DNA from: Streptomyces sp. TS71-3
Lineage (GTDB): Bacteria > Actinomycetota > Actinomycetes > Streptomycetales > Streptomycetaceae
Assembly (NCBI RefSeq): GCF_018327685.1
Contig: NZ_BNEL01000003.1
Coordinates: 3,348,001-3,412,000 of the forward strand
Direction: 5' to 3'
Length of the DNA: 64,000 nucleotides
In this document: positions 26,795 through 35,158 of the stretch, in pieces
How positions within the stretch are numbered: the stretch's first letter is position 1
How the letters are laid out: the number at the start of each line of letters is the position of its first letter
Program-made: the position numbers and the translations under genes
The notes under the pieces: model-generated
What the model was told of the DNA's origin: nothing
The model's input: only the letters and a program-made list of their open reading frames with translations
Databases searched by the model: none

Positions 26795-27622
26795 ATGACC
26801 GCGCCCAGCACTCCGAGCCCACCCGCCCCACCGCTGCCCTCCACCGCCGCCGGCACCGGGAGTGCCGGCCTCGCGGGCAGTACCGCGCTGGTCACCGGGG
26901 CGGCCAGTGGCATCGGCAGAGCCTGCGCGCTGCGGCTCGCGGCGGCCGGCGCCGCGGTGCGCGCCCTGGACCGGGACGCGGAGGGCCTCGGCTTCCTCGG
27001 CGAGGAGGCGGCCGGCCTGCCCGGCGACGTCGAGCAGGTCGTCCTGGACCTCACCGATCTGGACGCCGCGGAGGCCAGCGCCCACGGCACCGACATCCTC
27101 GTCAACAACGCCGGGCTCCAGCTCGTGCGGCCCATCGAGGAGTTTCCGCCCGAGGTGTTCCACACGGTGCTCACCGTGATGCTGGAGGCGCCGTTCCGGC
27201 TGATCCGGGGGGCGCTGCCGCACATGTACGGCCGCGGCTGGGGCCGCATCGTCAACATCTCCTCCGTGCACGGGCTGCGCGCCTCGCCGTACAAGGCCGC
27301 CTACGTGGCCGCCAAGCACGGCCTGGAGGGCCTGTCGAAGACGGCGGCCCTGGAGGGCGCCCCGCACGGGGTCACCTCGAACTGCGTCAACCCCGGCTAC
27401 GTGCGCACCCCGCTGGTGGAGCGGCAGATCGCCGACCAGGCGAAGGCCCACGGCATCCCCGAGGAACGGGTGGTCGCCGACGTGCTGCTGCAGGACAGCG
27501 CCGTCAAGCGGCTGGTGGAGCCGGACGAGGTCGCCGAGGCCGTCGCCTATCTGTGCTCGCCCGCGGCGTCCTTCGTCACCGGCACCTCGCTGGTGCTCGA
27601 CGGAGGCTGGACGGCGCACTGA
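26795..27622 (+). CDS. short-chain dehydrogenase, 3-hydroxybutyrate dehydrogenase-like
   Basis: 275-residue NAD(P)-dependent SDR. A disordered N-terminal Pro/Ser leader (about 20 residues) precedes the Rossmann motif TGAASGIG, then NNAG, catalytic Ser in NISSVHG, Tyr/Lys in YVAAKHG and the C-terminal GTSLVLDGGW. The SVHGL and LVEPDEVAEAV segments resemble D-3-hydroxybutyrate dehydrogenases, which oxidise 3-hydroxybutyrate to acetoacetate. A PucR/GAF regulator follows and an MHS-type transporter lies just beyond it, suggesting a small uptake-and-oxidation module for a hydroxy-acid. Confidence 0.82.
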   Translation: MTAPSTPSPPAPPLPSTAAGTGSAGLAGSTALVTGAASGIGRACALRLAAAGAAVRALDRDAEGLGFLGEEAAGLPGDVEQVVLDLTDLDAAEASAHGTDILVNNAGLQLVRPIEEFPPEVFHTVLTVMLEAPFRLIRGALPHMYGRGWGRIVNISSVHGLRASPYKAAYVAAKHGLEGLSKTAALEGAPHGVTSNCVNPGYVRTPLVERQIADQAKAHGIPEERVVADVLLQDSAVKRLVEPDEVAEAVAYLCSPAASFVTGTSLVLDGGWTAH

Positions 27623-27701
27623 CCCTTCCGGGCGGTGCGGGTGCCGAGAGTCAACCTCAGGGCTGGCGGGGTCGGGTGTGCGACGGGTAATCCTGGTGAC
27701 C

Positions 27702-29858
27702 ATGGAGAGCGAGGGCGGCCGTCCGGACCCCGCGGGGCGGGCGAGCGGGGGTGGCGCGCAGCCGCTGCCGGGCCCGGCAGCGGGCGCCGCCGGACAGGGG
27801 CGGCCCGGCGAGGCACCGGGGCCGGTCGGGCGAGGCCGGGCCGCCGGCGCGGGGGAGGCGGACGAGCCGGGTGGGCGTGGCGAGGCGGACGAGCTGGGCG
27901 GGCGCGGTGAGAGCGGGGAGTCCGCGGGTCTCATGGAGTTCCTGGAGCTGCTGACGCGGGACGCCCCGGCGGACGCCTACGAGCGCCCGGTGCTGCTGGC
28001 GCGCGAAGCGGGGGAGCCCACCGGGCGGATCGCGGCGCTCGAGCGTGCCAAGCTGCTCGCACTGCGGGTCCGCGCGGAGCTGGAGGGCCGCAGGCGCCGT
28101 GAGGCCGAGCTGTCCGCGCTCTTCGAGACCGCGCACGACCTGGCGGGACTGCGCGATCTCGATGTCGTCCTCCAGGCCATCGTGCAGCGGGCCCGTTCCC
28201 TGCTCGGCACCGACGTCGCCTACCTCACCCTGAACGACCCGGCGCGCGGCGACACCTACATGCGCGTCACGGAAGGCTCCGTCGCGGCCCGCTTCCAGCA
28301 GCTCAGGCTCGGCATGGGGGAGGGTCTTGGCGGCCTCGTCGCGCAGACCGCCCGCCCCTACGTGACCGACGACTATTTCAACGACGCCCGCTTCCAGCAC
28401 ACCCGCACCATCGACACCGGTGTGTCGGACGAGGGCCTGGTCGCCATCCTCGGGGTGCCGTTGAAGCTGGGCCCGCAGGTCATCGGCGTGCTGTTCGCCG
28501 CGGACCGGCGGGCCCGGGTGTTCGAGCGTGAACAGATCGCGCTGCTCGGCTCGTTCGCCGCCCTCGCGGCCGCCGCCATCGACACGGCCCACCTGCTCTC
28601 GGAGACCCGGGAGGCGCTCGGCGGCCTGGAGCGGGCCAACGAGATCATCAGGGACCGCAGCGGAGTCATCGAGCGCGCCTCCGACGTCCACGACCGGCTC
28701 ACCGAACTGGTGCTGCGCGGTGGCGGCGTGCACGACGTCGCCGCCGCGGTCTCCGAGGTCCTCGACGGCACGGTCGAGTTCACCGACGCCTCCGCAGCCC
28801 CCGCCGGAGCGCCCACCGCCGCCGCCCACGGGGTGCTCACGGCCTCGGCGCAGGCAGCGCTCACGGCCTCCGCGCAGGACGGGCACGCGGTACGGCACGC
28901 AGCGGACTGGATCGCGGCCGTCGCCGCGGGCGGCGAGCTGTTCGGCGCGCTGGTGCTGCACGGCCACCCCCGCCTCGACCCGGTCGACCAGCGCACCCTG
29001 GAGCGGGCCGCCATGGTGACCTCGCTGCTGCTCCTCGCCCGCCGTTCCGCCTCCGACGCCGAACAGCGCGTGCGCGGTGAGCTCCTGGACGACCTGCTGG
29101 ACGCCCGCGACCGCGACCCCCGCCTGCTGCGGGAACGTGCGGCCCGGCTGGGCGCCGACCCGGACGCGACCCATGTGGTGCTCGCCGCCCGCTTGGGCGA
29201 CGACTTCGCCGACGTGCAGGCAGAAGCCGATGCCCGGCGCCGGCTGTGGTCCGCCGCGTCCCACCTGGCCGCCACCCGGCACGGGCTGGCCTCGGCCCGG
29301 GACGGCGGCACCGTACTGCTCCTCCCGCTCGCCGCCCGCACCACCGCCGCCGAACTCGCCCGCCGGGTCGCCCGGCGGCTGGGCACCGCCGTGCACGAGG
29401 CGGTCACCGTCGGCGCGTCCGGCCCCGTCGCCGGCCTGGTGGCGGGCACCGACGCGGTGTCCGCCGGGTATGCGGAGAGCCGCCGCTGCCTGGACGCCCT
29501 GCGCCTGCTGGGCCGGGCCGGCCAGGGGGCGGCCGCCGAGGACTTCGGGTTCCTGGGGCTGCTGCTCGCGGACAGCCGGGACATAACCGGGTTCGTGCAC
29601 CGCAGTATCGGTGCCGTCGTCGACTACGACCGCCGCCGCGGGACGGACCTCGTCCGCACCCTCGACGCCTACTTCGCCTCCGGGATGAGCCCTGCACGCA
29701 CCAAGGACGAGCTGCACGTGCACGTGAACACCGTGGCGCAGCGGCTTGAGCGGGTGGGGCGTCTGCTCGGCGGTGACTGGCAGAGCCCGGGCCGCGCCCT
29801 GGAGATCCAGCTCGCTCTGCGCCTGCACCGGCTGGCCTCGGCGCTCGACGAGGACTGA
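27702..29858 (+). CDS. PucR/CdaR-type transcriptional regulator with GAF domain
   Basis: About 718 residues. The N-terminal 80 residues are low complexity with short repeats (RGEADE, RGEADELGG). A GAF domain spans about 125-290 (LLGTDVAYLTLND, LGMGEGLGGLVAQ, VLFAADRRARVFEREQ), a coiled or linker region follows, and the C-terminal PucR-type helix-turn-helix is near 660-710 (TKDELHVHVNTVAQRLERV). Such regulators sense small molecules and control catabolic genes. ATG 27702 is taken as start; GTG 27678 (eight residues longer) is possible. It probably regulates the upstream dehydrogenase and the divergent-facing transporter. Confidence 0.85.
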   Translation: MESEGGRPDPAGRASGGGAQPLPGPAAGAAGQGRPGEAPGPVGRGRAAGAGEADEPGGRGEADELGGRGESGESAGLMEFLELLTRDAPADAYERPVLLAREAGEPTGRIAALERAKLLALRVRAELEGRRRREAELSALFETAHDLAGLRDLDVVLQAIVQRARSLLGTDVAYLTLNDPARGDTYMRVTEGSVAARFQQLRLGMGEGLGGLVAQTARPYVTDDYFNDARFQHTRTIDTGVSDEGLVAILGVPLKLGPQVIGVLFAADRRARVFEREQIALLGSFAALAAAAIDTAHLLSETREALGGLERANEIIRDRSGVIERASDVHDRLTELVLRGGGVHDVAAAVSEVLDGTVEFTDASAAPAGAPTAAAHGVLTASAQAALTASAQDGHAVRHAADWIAAVAAGGELFGALVLHGHPRLDPVDQRTLERAAMVTSLLLLARRSASDAEQRVRGELLDDLLDARDRDPRLLRERAARLGADPDATHVVLAARLGDDFADVQAEADARRRLWSAASHLAATRHGLASARDGGTVLLLPLAARTTAAELARRVARRLGTAVHEAVTVGASGPVAGLVAGTDAVSAGYAESRRCLDALRLLGRAGQGAAAEDFGFLGLLLADSRDITGFVHRSIGAVVDYDRRRGTDLVRTLDAYFASGMSPARTKDELHVHVNTVAQRLERVGRLLGGDWQSPGRALEIQLALRLHRLASALDED

Positions 29859-29952
29859 GCGTGGGCCCCGGCCGCCGTGCGGCTGCCGGGCCCGGCGGGA
29901 GAGGCCCCACCGGGCCCGGCAGCGCGGATCCGCCCGGCCGGGCGGCCGCCCG

Positions 29953-31395
29953 TCACACCGAGCGGGTACGGGGCGCGCCGGTGTCGGCGGCGGGGGCAGG
30001 GGTCCGCTCGTGGTCCGCGCCGGCCGTCACGTCCTCCAGGTCCCGGTGGCGCGTCTCCTTGGCCACTCCCACGGCGATCAGCGTGAGGACGGCGGCGGCG
30101 ATCACGTAGACCGAGACGGGAGTGGAGCTGCCGTAGGCGTCGAGCAGCGCGGTCGCGATCAGCGGTGCCGGTGCGCCGGCCGCGACCGACGCGAACTGCG
30201 CCCCCATCGACGCGCCCGAGTAGCGCATCCGGGTGCCGAACATCTCCGCGAAGAACGCCGCCTGCGGCGCGTACATCGCACCGTGCAGGACCAGCGCGAC
30301 GGTCACGGCGAGGACCAGGGCGCCGAACGAGCCGGTGTCGGTCAGGGCGAAGAACGGCACGATCCACGCACCCACCCCGGCCGCGCCGAACAGGTACACC
30401 GGCTTGCGGCCGATCCGGTCCGACAGCGCTCCCCACGCCGGGATCACGGCGAAGTGCACGGCCGATCCGATCAGCACGGAGTTGAGCGCGGTCTGCTTGG
30501 ACACCCCGGCCGAGGTGGTGGCGTAGACGAGGATGAACGCGGTGATCACGTAGTAGCCGATGTTCTCCGCCATCCGGGCGCCCATCGCCACCAGCACGTC
30601 GCGCCAGTGCTCGCGCACCACGCCGACCAGCGGCAGCCTCTCCGCCACCGCTCCCGTGCCGGTGCGGGAGGCCTGCCGTTCGCTCTGCGCGGCGGCCTCG
30701 GCTGCCCGGCGGGCCTCGGCCTGGGCGAGGGCGGCCTTGAACACGGGTGATTCATCGACAGAGAGACGAATCCACAAACCGATCATGACCAGTACCCCGG
30801 AGAGCAGGAACGGCACCCGCCAGCCCCAGGACCCGAACGCGGAGTCGGACAGCAGCCAGGTCAGCAGCGACAGGACACCGGTGGCGAGGAGCTGTCCCGC
30901 GGGAGCGCCGGTCTGCGGCCAGGAGGCCCAGAACCCGCGGTGCCGCTTGTCGCCGTGCTCGGACACCAGCAGGACGGCACCGCCCCACTCGCCGCCGAGC
31001 GCGAACCCCTGGACCAGCCGCAGCAGCGTCAGCAGCACCGGGGCGGCGCTGCCGACCGTGGCGTGGGTGGGCAGCAGCCCGATGGCGAAGGTAGCCACGC
31101 CCATCATCAGCAGGCTGACGACCAGCAGCTTCTTGCGGCCGAGCCGGTCACCGTAGTGGCCGAACACCAGCGCGCCGATCGGGCGCGCGGCGAAGCCGAC
31201 GGCGTAGGTGAGGAACGACAGGAGGGTGCCGACGAGCGGGTCGGAGCCGGGGAAGAAGAGTTTGTTGAAGACCAGGGCCGCGGCGGATCCGTAGAGGAAG
31301 AAGTCGTACCACTCGATGGTGGTGCCGATGAGGCTCGCGGCGACGATCCGGGGAAGCTTCGCCGGTGTCGGGGGAGCGGCTGCTGCGGAGGCCAT
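29953..31395 (-). CDS. MFS transporter, metabolite:H+ symporter (MHS) family
   Basis: 480 residues with 12 predicted membrane helices. The diagnostic GTTIEWYDFFLYGSAAAL opening, GHYGDRLGRKK between helices 2 and 3, RLVQGFALGGEWGGA and DRIGRKPVYLFG place it in the metabolite:H+ symporter group (shikimate, alpha-ketoglutarate, proline/betaine transporters). A charged loop joins the two halves, and the tail is hydrophilic. ATG 31395 is chosen for GGAAG eight bases upstream. Convergent with the PucR regulator, it probably imports the organic acid oxidised by the SDR at 26795. Confidence 0.9.
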   Translation of the reverse strand: MASAAAAPPTPAKLPRIVAASLIGTTIEWYDFFLYGSAAALVFNKLFFPGSDPLVGTLLSFLTYAVGFAARPIGALVFGHYGDRLGRKKLLVVSLLMMGVATFAIGLLPTHATVGSAAPVLLTLLRLVQGFALGGEWGGAVLLVSEHGDKRHRGFWASWPQTGAPAGQLLATGVLSLLTWLLSDSAFGSWGWRVPFLLSGVLVMIGLWIRLSVDESPVFKAALAQAEARRAAEAAAQSERQASRTGTGAVAERLPLVGVVREHWRDVLVAMGARMAENIGYYVITAFILVYATTSAGVSKQTALNSVLIGSAVHFAVIPAWGALSDRIGRKPVYLFGAAGVGAWIVPFFALTDTGSFGALVLAVTVALVLHGAMYAPQAAFFAEMFGTRMRYSGASMGAQFASVAAGAPAPLIATALLDAYGSSTPVSVYVIAAAVLTLIAVGVAKETRHRDLEDVTAGADHERTPAPAADTGAPRTRSV

Positions 31396-31487
31396 GTGCA
31401 CCACTTCCAGGCGTGGGAGGGACGTCTACGTGTCGGCACAACGTAGGAACACGCAGGTCGGACGCACATGTGGTGGGGCGCCATAGT

Positions 31488-32744
31488 TCACGGGCGGGGT
31501 ATGCGTGCCGGCGCCATGACCGGTGCGCGGGAGCAGTGCGCTGGAGCGGTGCGCGGGCTGGTGCGGGGAGAGGCGGACGACATCGCTCCGACACCGCCAC
31601 GGGCCCCTGGGAGCGCCCGTGGAAATGCCCCCTGGAAGTGGCAGGCACCGGCCCGTGCCGCCGGCCTGTGCTGCCGGCCCGTTCGACTGTGACGCCGGCC
31701 GTTCGGCTGCGACCGTACAGGTGGCCGTCTGGTCGGAGGTATCAGGCTGAGGGGCCTTGGTGTGACCCGCGGTCCGCGACGGTCACGGTCCCGCGGGGTT
31801 CGGGCCGGCTGACCGGGCGGTAGGCGCCTGGCGGTGTCGGCCAGTGCGCGGATCTCGGTGGTGATGCTGTGCCACGCCTCCTCGGGCATCTCATGGCCGA
31901 CCCGGGGCAGCAGGACCAGGCGTGCGTCGCGGATCCGGGATGCGATGTCCCGTGCCGCGCTGGGCTTGATGAGGGGGTCGTCCGCCCCGTGGAGCACCAG
32001 CGTGGGCCGGGCGATGGCGTTGATCGACGGGCCGTGCCACTGGGCGCCGATCTGCCGGCTCTGCGCCTTCCGGCCGCGCACACCGAAGTCGGCGTTGCCC
32101 TCTGCGGCCTCGCGGGCGGCGGACTCGTCGAAGGGGCGGTTCGGCGAGGTGATCAGGCGGGAGACGGCGACGGAGGCAGCGATGGTGCCCTCCGGAGTGT
32201 CGGGAAACCTCAGGCGGGTGAACTTCGCCAGCGTGCGCATCCGTATGTACCGCGCGACGCGCAGGCCCATGGCGTCTCCCGGGACGGCCGCCATGGACGT
32301 GAGCGTACGGACGCGGTCGGGGTGCCGCAGCGCCACGCGCTGGGCGACGGCGCCACCGAGCGAGACGCCGAGCAGATGGGCCGACCGCCAGCCCAGAGCG
32401 GTCATCACCGCGACGGCGTCGTCGGCCATGTCCTCGGCCGTGTAGGCCTCGCCGCGGCGGGCGAACAGCGCGGAGACGGGGCCGCCCGTGGCGGTCGGCG
32501 GCAGGTGCGTGGACTCCCCGCCGTCGCGCTGGTCGTACCGGGCCACCGCGAAGCCCTCCGCGGCCAGCATCCGGCACAGTCCGTCAGGGACCCACAGCCG
32601 ATTGACACCCAGCCCCGTGACCAGCAGAAGCGGCTCACCCTCGGTTCCCTCGGTCAGCGAGTCGAAGGCCAGCCGCACTTCGCCGTTCTCGGCCCATCGG
32701 ACCTCGCTCCACGATGCGTCGCCGACGATGACATGACACCCCAT
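31488..32744 (-). CDS. alpha/beta hydrolase with an anomalous Arg/Pro-rich C-terminal extension
   Basis: Residues 1-300 form a complete alpha/beta hydrolase: oxyanion region LVTGLGVNRLW, nucleophile GVSLGG, acid HGADDPLIK and base VGHEMPEEAW. Usual family length is about 290-300. The frame then continues for roughly 115 residues of Arg/Pro/Ala-rich sequence that looks like read-through of non-coding DNA, so the original stop near 31830 may have been lost by substitution or frameshift. The start ATG 32744 has no ribosome binding site and directly abuts a palindrome shared with the divergent TetR gene, which probably represses it. Confidence 0.75.
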   Translation of the reverse strand: MGCHVIVGDASWSEVRWAENGEVRLAFDSLTEGTEGEPLLLVTGLGVNRLWVPDGLCRMLAAEGFAVARYDQRDGGESTHLPPTATGGPVSALFARRGEAYTAEDMADDAVAVMTALGWRSAHLLGVSLGGAVAQRVALRHPDRVRTLTSMAAVPGDAMGLRVARYIRMRTLAKFTRLRFPDTPEGTIAASVAVSRLITSPNRPFDESAAREAAEGNADFGVRGRKAQSRQIGAQWHGPSINAIARPTLVLHGADDPLIKPSAARDIASRIRDARLVLLPRVGHEMPEEAWHSITTEIRALADTARRLPPGQPARTPRDRDRRGPRVTPRPLSLIPPTRRPPVRSQPNGRRHSRTGRQHRPAARAGACHFQGAFPRALPGARGGVGAMSSASPRTSPRTAPAHCSRAPVMAPARIPRP

Positions 32745-32745
32745 T

Positions 32746-32768
32746 AACTGCGACCGATGTTCGCTGTT
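32746..32768. promoter_or_regulatory. palindromic operator between hydrolase and TetR genes
   Basis: Arms AACTGCGA and TCGCTGTT are separated by 7 bases, and 7 of 8 positions are complementary. It lies in the 32-base gap between two divergent starts, as expected for an autoregulated TetR repressor. Confidence 0.65.
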
Positions 32769-32776
32769 TCTAGGGT

Positions 32777-33535
32777 ATGCGGTGCACCATGGGAACGGAA
32801 GTGGCCTCCACGGGAACGGATGAGGATGCGGCAGCAGGTGGACGAGTGGCTGAGCGAGCGATGACCGTCTGGGCGAGGCCCGAACGCGGTGCCCGCGGGC
32901 CCGCGGGCACCCACAGCCGTGCGGAGCTGACCGCCGCCGCGCTGGAACTGGCCGACGGGGGCGGCCTGGCCGCGGTGTCGATGCGCCGGCTGGCGGCGAC
33001 GCTGGGCACCGGGCAGGCGTCTGTCTACCGCTACGTCTCCGGGCGTGACGACGTGCTCGACCTGATGGTGGACGCGGTGACCGCAGAGGTCGACATCGAC
33101 GTGCCGCTCCGCGGAGACGCCGTCGCGGATCTGCTCGCCCTGGCCGTGCGGACCAAGGCCGTCCACCTGCGGCACCCCTGGGCGTCCGACATCCCGCCCG
33201 AACCTCTCCGGCTGGGCCCCCGGAGCCTGGACTACCTGGAGTACGCGCTGCGGACCATGGCAGCGGTCCCGCTGCCGGGGCGCACCAAGATGGAGATCGT
33301 CGCCCTGATGAACTCGCTGGTCGTGCAGTTCGCCCGGGCCGGGTTCCAGAGCACCCGCGCGAGCACCGACCGGCAGGCGGCGCAGGCCGCCTACCTGGGC
33401 GAGGCGGCGGCCCGAGGAGATCATCCGCAGATCGCGGCCGCCCTCGCCGACCAGGCGGGCGCTGACCCGGCGGAGGGTCCCCATGAGCAGTTCGAGCGCG
33501 TGATGCGCCGGGTGCTCACGGGCTTCGTCACGTGA
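32777..33535 (+). CDS. TetR family transcriptional regulator
   Basis: 252 residues (or 248 from ATG 32789). The TetR helix-turn-helix is at about residues 45-90 (LTAAALELADGGGLAAVSMRRLAATLGTG, ASVYRYV), followed by a TetR_C-type ligand domain with conserved HPWASDIP. A disordered N-terminal tail of about 40 residues precedes the HTH. TAGGGT directly before ATG 32777 would serve ATG 32789 better as a near-leaderless start. Divergent from the alpha/beta hydrolase with a shared operator; likely its repressor and autoregulated. Confidence 0.87.
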   Translation: MRCTMGTEVASTGTDEDAAAGGRVAERAMTVWARPERGARGPAGTHSRAELTAAALELADGGGLAAVSMRRLAATLGTGQASVYRYVSGRDDVLDLMVDAVTAEVDIDVPLRGDAVADLLALAVRTKAVHLRHPWASDIPPEPLRLGPRSLDYLEYALRTMAAVPLPGRTKMEIVALMNSLVVQFARAGFQSTRASTDRQAAQAAYLGEAAARGDHPQIAAALADQAGADPAEGPHEQFERVMRRVLTGFVT

Positions 33536-33541
33536 CACGCC

Positions 33542-33592
33542 GGGCGCCGCGGACGTGCCGCTCGGGAACGGTCCGGCACATCCGCGGCGCCC
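33542..33592. terminator. long hairpin between convergent TetR and P450 genes
   Basis: 18-bp arms (33542-33559 and 33575-33592) pair with one mismatch around a 15-base loop. It starts seven bases after the TetR stop and lies before the P450 stop, so it likely acts as a bidirectional terminator. Confidence 0.7.
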
Positions 33593-33613
33593 TGCCCGGG
33601 GGCCTTCCGGGGC

Positions 33614-34849
33614 TCACGTGGCACCGGCGGCCCCCAGGTACACAGGAAGGGTCACGTGGCCGTTTCCCATGATGCTGGGCAGCGGCTCCAGTTCCTCCAC
33701 CGCAACGGCGAGCCGCATCCCGGGGAACCGGTCGAAGAGGCGGGGCAGCGCCGTCGTGGCCTCCGCGCGGGCCAGGGGCGCGCCGAGGCAGAAGTGCACG
33801 CCGTGCCCGAAGGCGACATGGCGCTTGTCCTGGCGCGTGACGTCGAACGTGCCCGCCGTCTCGCCGTGCGTCGCCGGGTTGTTGCTCGCAGCCCCGTACG
33901 AGGCGAGGATGGCGTCGCCCTTGCGGATGGTGACGCCGGTGGGGAGCGGGATGTCCTCGACCGCGTAGCGCATGGGTATGTGGCTCACGGGCGAGGCGAA
34001 GCGGAGCGTCTCCTCCACCACGGCGGCCCAGTCCGCCGAGCCCCGCCGCACCAGCTCCAACTGACCCGGGTCGGCCAGCAGGGCGGTGGTCGCGGAGTCC
34101 AGGAGGTTGATGGTGGTCTCGTAGCCCGCGGCGATCACCAGGAGGAGGGTGTCGGTGAGCTCCTCCTCGTCCAGCGAGGAGCCGTCGCCCTCGTCGTCAC
34201 GGGCACCGATGAGGGCACTGACGAGGTCGTCGCCGGGAACGGCGCGCTTCTCCGCGATGAGCGCGTGGAGCATCCGGTAGACGTCCTGCGTGCTGCTGAC
34301 CGCGTCCTCCGGGCTCGACGTGGTGTTCCAGATGCGGTCGATCGTCGTGCGGAAGCCCAGCCGCATCGCGTCGGGGATCCCCAGCAGATCGCTGATGACC
34401 CTGACGGGCAGCTGCGCGGCGAACGACTCGCGCAGATCGACCACTCCGGACGGCGAGGCGGCGATGGCGTCCAGCAGCGCCTCGGTGTTGCTCACGATGG
34501 ACGGCATCATGAGCGCGGTCCTCCGGGTGGAGAACGCCGGGCTGACCAGGCGGCGGAGCCGGCGGTGGTCGGCCCCGTAGGCGGTGAACATGTTGTTGAC
34601 GGCGACTTGGAGGTACAGCGGCCACTTTCCGACGATCTCGCCGGAGACGAACCGTGGCCAGTGCTGCCGCGGATCCTTGGACACGCGGTCGTCGGTGAGG
34701 AGCCGCATGAGCACTTCCTGATCGGCGACGGCCCATGCGCGCTCACCGAGGACGTCGACGAGGGCCGGGCCCGGCCCGGCATGGAGCACGGCCTCCTCCT
34801 CGGCGCGGCGCCGGCCCGTCGGATCGAGGACGAGAGGGTTCTGTTGCAT
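33614..34849 (-). CDS. cytochrome P450
   Basis: 411-residue soluble bacterial P450. The I-helix oxygen-binding motif is AAGYETT, the ExxR motif is EETLR, and the heme loop is FGHGVHFCLG with the axial thiolate Cys354. The fold is complete. The sequence (e.g. RRLRRLVSPAFSTRR, HIPMRYAVEDI) resembles the CYP107/CYP105-like secondary-metabolism and xenobiotic P450s of streptomycetes; the substrate is unknown. No ferredoxin or reductase gene is adjacent. ATG 34849 is the family-consistent start; the open frame to 35134 is rejected. A GATGAT hexamer six bases upstream may be a weak leaderless promoter. Confidence 0.92.
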   Translation of the reverse strand: MQQNPLVLDPTGRRRAEEEAVLHAGPGPALVDVLGERAWAVADQEVLMRLLTDDRVSKDPRQHWPRFVSGEIVGKWPLYLQVAVNNMFTAYGADHRRLRRLVSPAFSTRRTALMMPSIVSNTEALLDAIAASPSGVVDLRESFAAQLPVRVISDLLGIPDAMRLGFRTTIDRIWNTTSSPEDAVSSTQDVYRMLHALIAEKRAVPGDDLVSALIGARDDEGDGSSLDEEELTDTLLLVIAAGYETTINLLDSATTALLADPGQLELVRRGSADWAAVVEETLRFASPVSHIPMRYAVEDIPLPTGVTIRKGDAILASYGAASNNPATHGETAGTFDVTRQDKRHVAFGHGVHFCLGAPLARAEATTALPRLFDRFPGMRLAVAVEELEPLPSIMGNGHVTLPVYLGAAGAT

Positions 34850-35154
34850 AGCCAGATCATCTGTGCGGCGTCGCGCGAAGCAAAGCGTCACCGATCCCGG
34901 TAAGGGATCCGTAATAGTCGGCGCGGAGGGAGGGTTCGGAGCCGCGGGGGAGGGGTGGGTGCCCGACGTGTGAGCCTTGCGCCCCGGTCCGGCGGCACCG
35001 CCCGAAGAGCACGTTCCGGGCAAGCCGTACTCTCGGCAGGAGCGCTCCCGCGCCTGAGTGCCCGGGAGGCGTCGCGCACGCTCCACCGCCTCCGTACCTC
35101 GACGAGCGACGGCTGCCTCTGGCAGGCCCAGCATTCCCTGACTAGAGTCAGAGA
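34850..35154. other. divergent intergenic region (P450 / MarR-GNAT)
   Basis: About 305 bases with no supported gene. Its right end holds the MarR-GNAT promoter and operator. The left end should hold the P450 promoter. Confidence 0.45.
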
Positions 35155-35158
35155 ATGC
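35131..35158. promoter_or_regulatory. 28-bp palindrome over the promoter and start codon of the MarR-GNAT gene
   Basis: Left arm GCATTCCCTGACT, spacer AG, right arm AGTCAGAGAATGC; 12 of 13 positions are complementary. The -10 TAGAGT (35143-35148) and the ATG at 35155 lie inside it, so a bound MarR dimer would block its own leaderless transcript. Confidence 0.75.
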
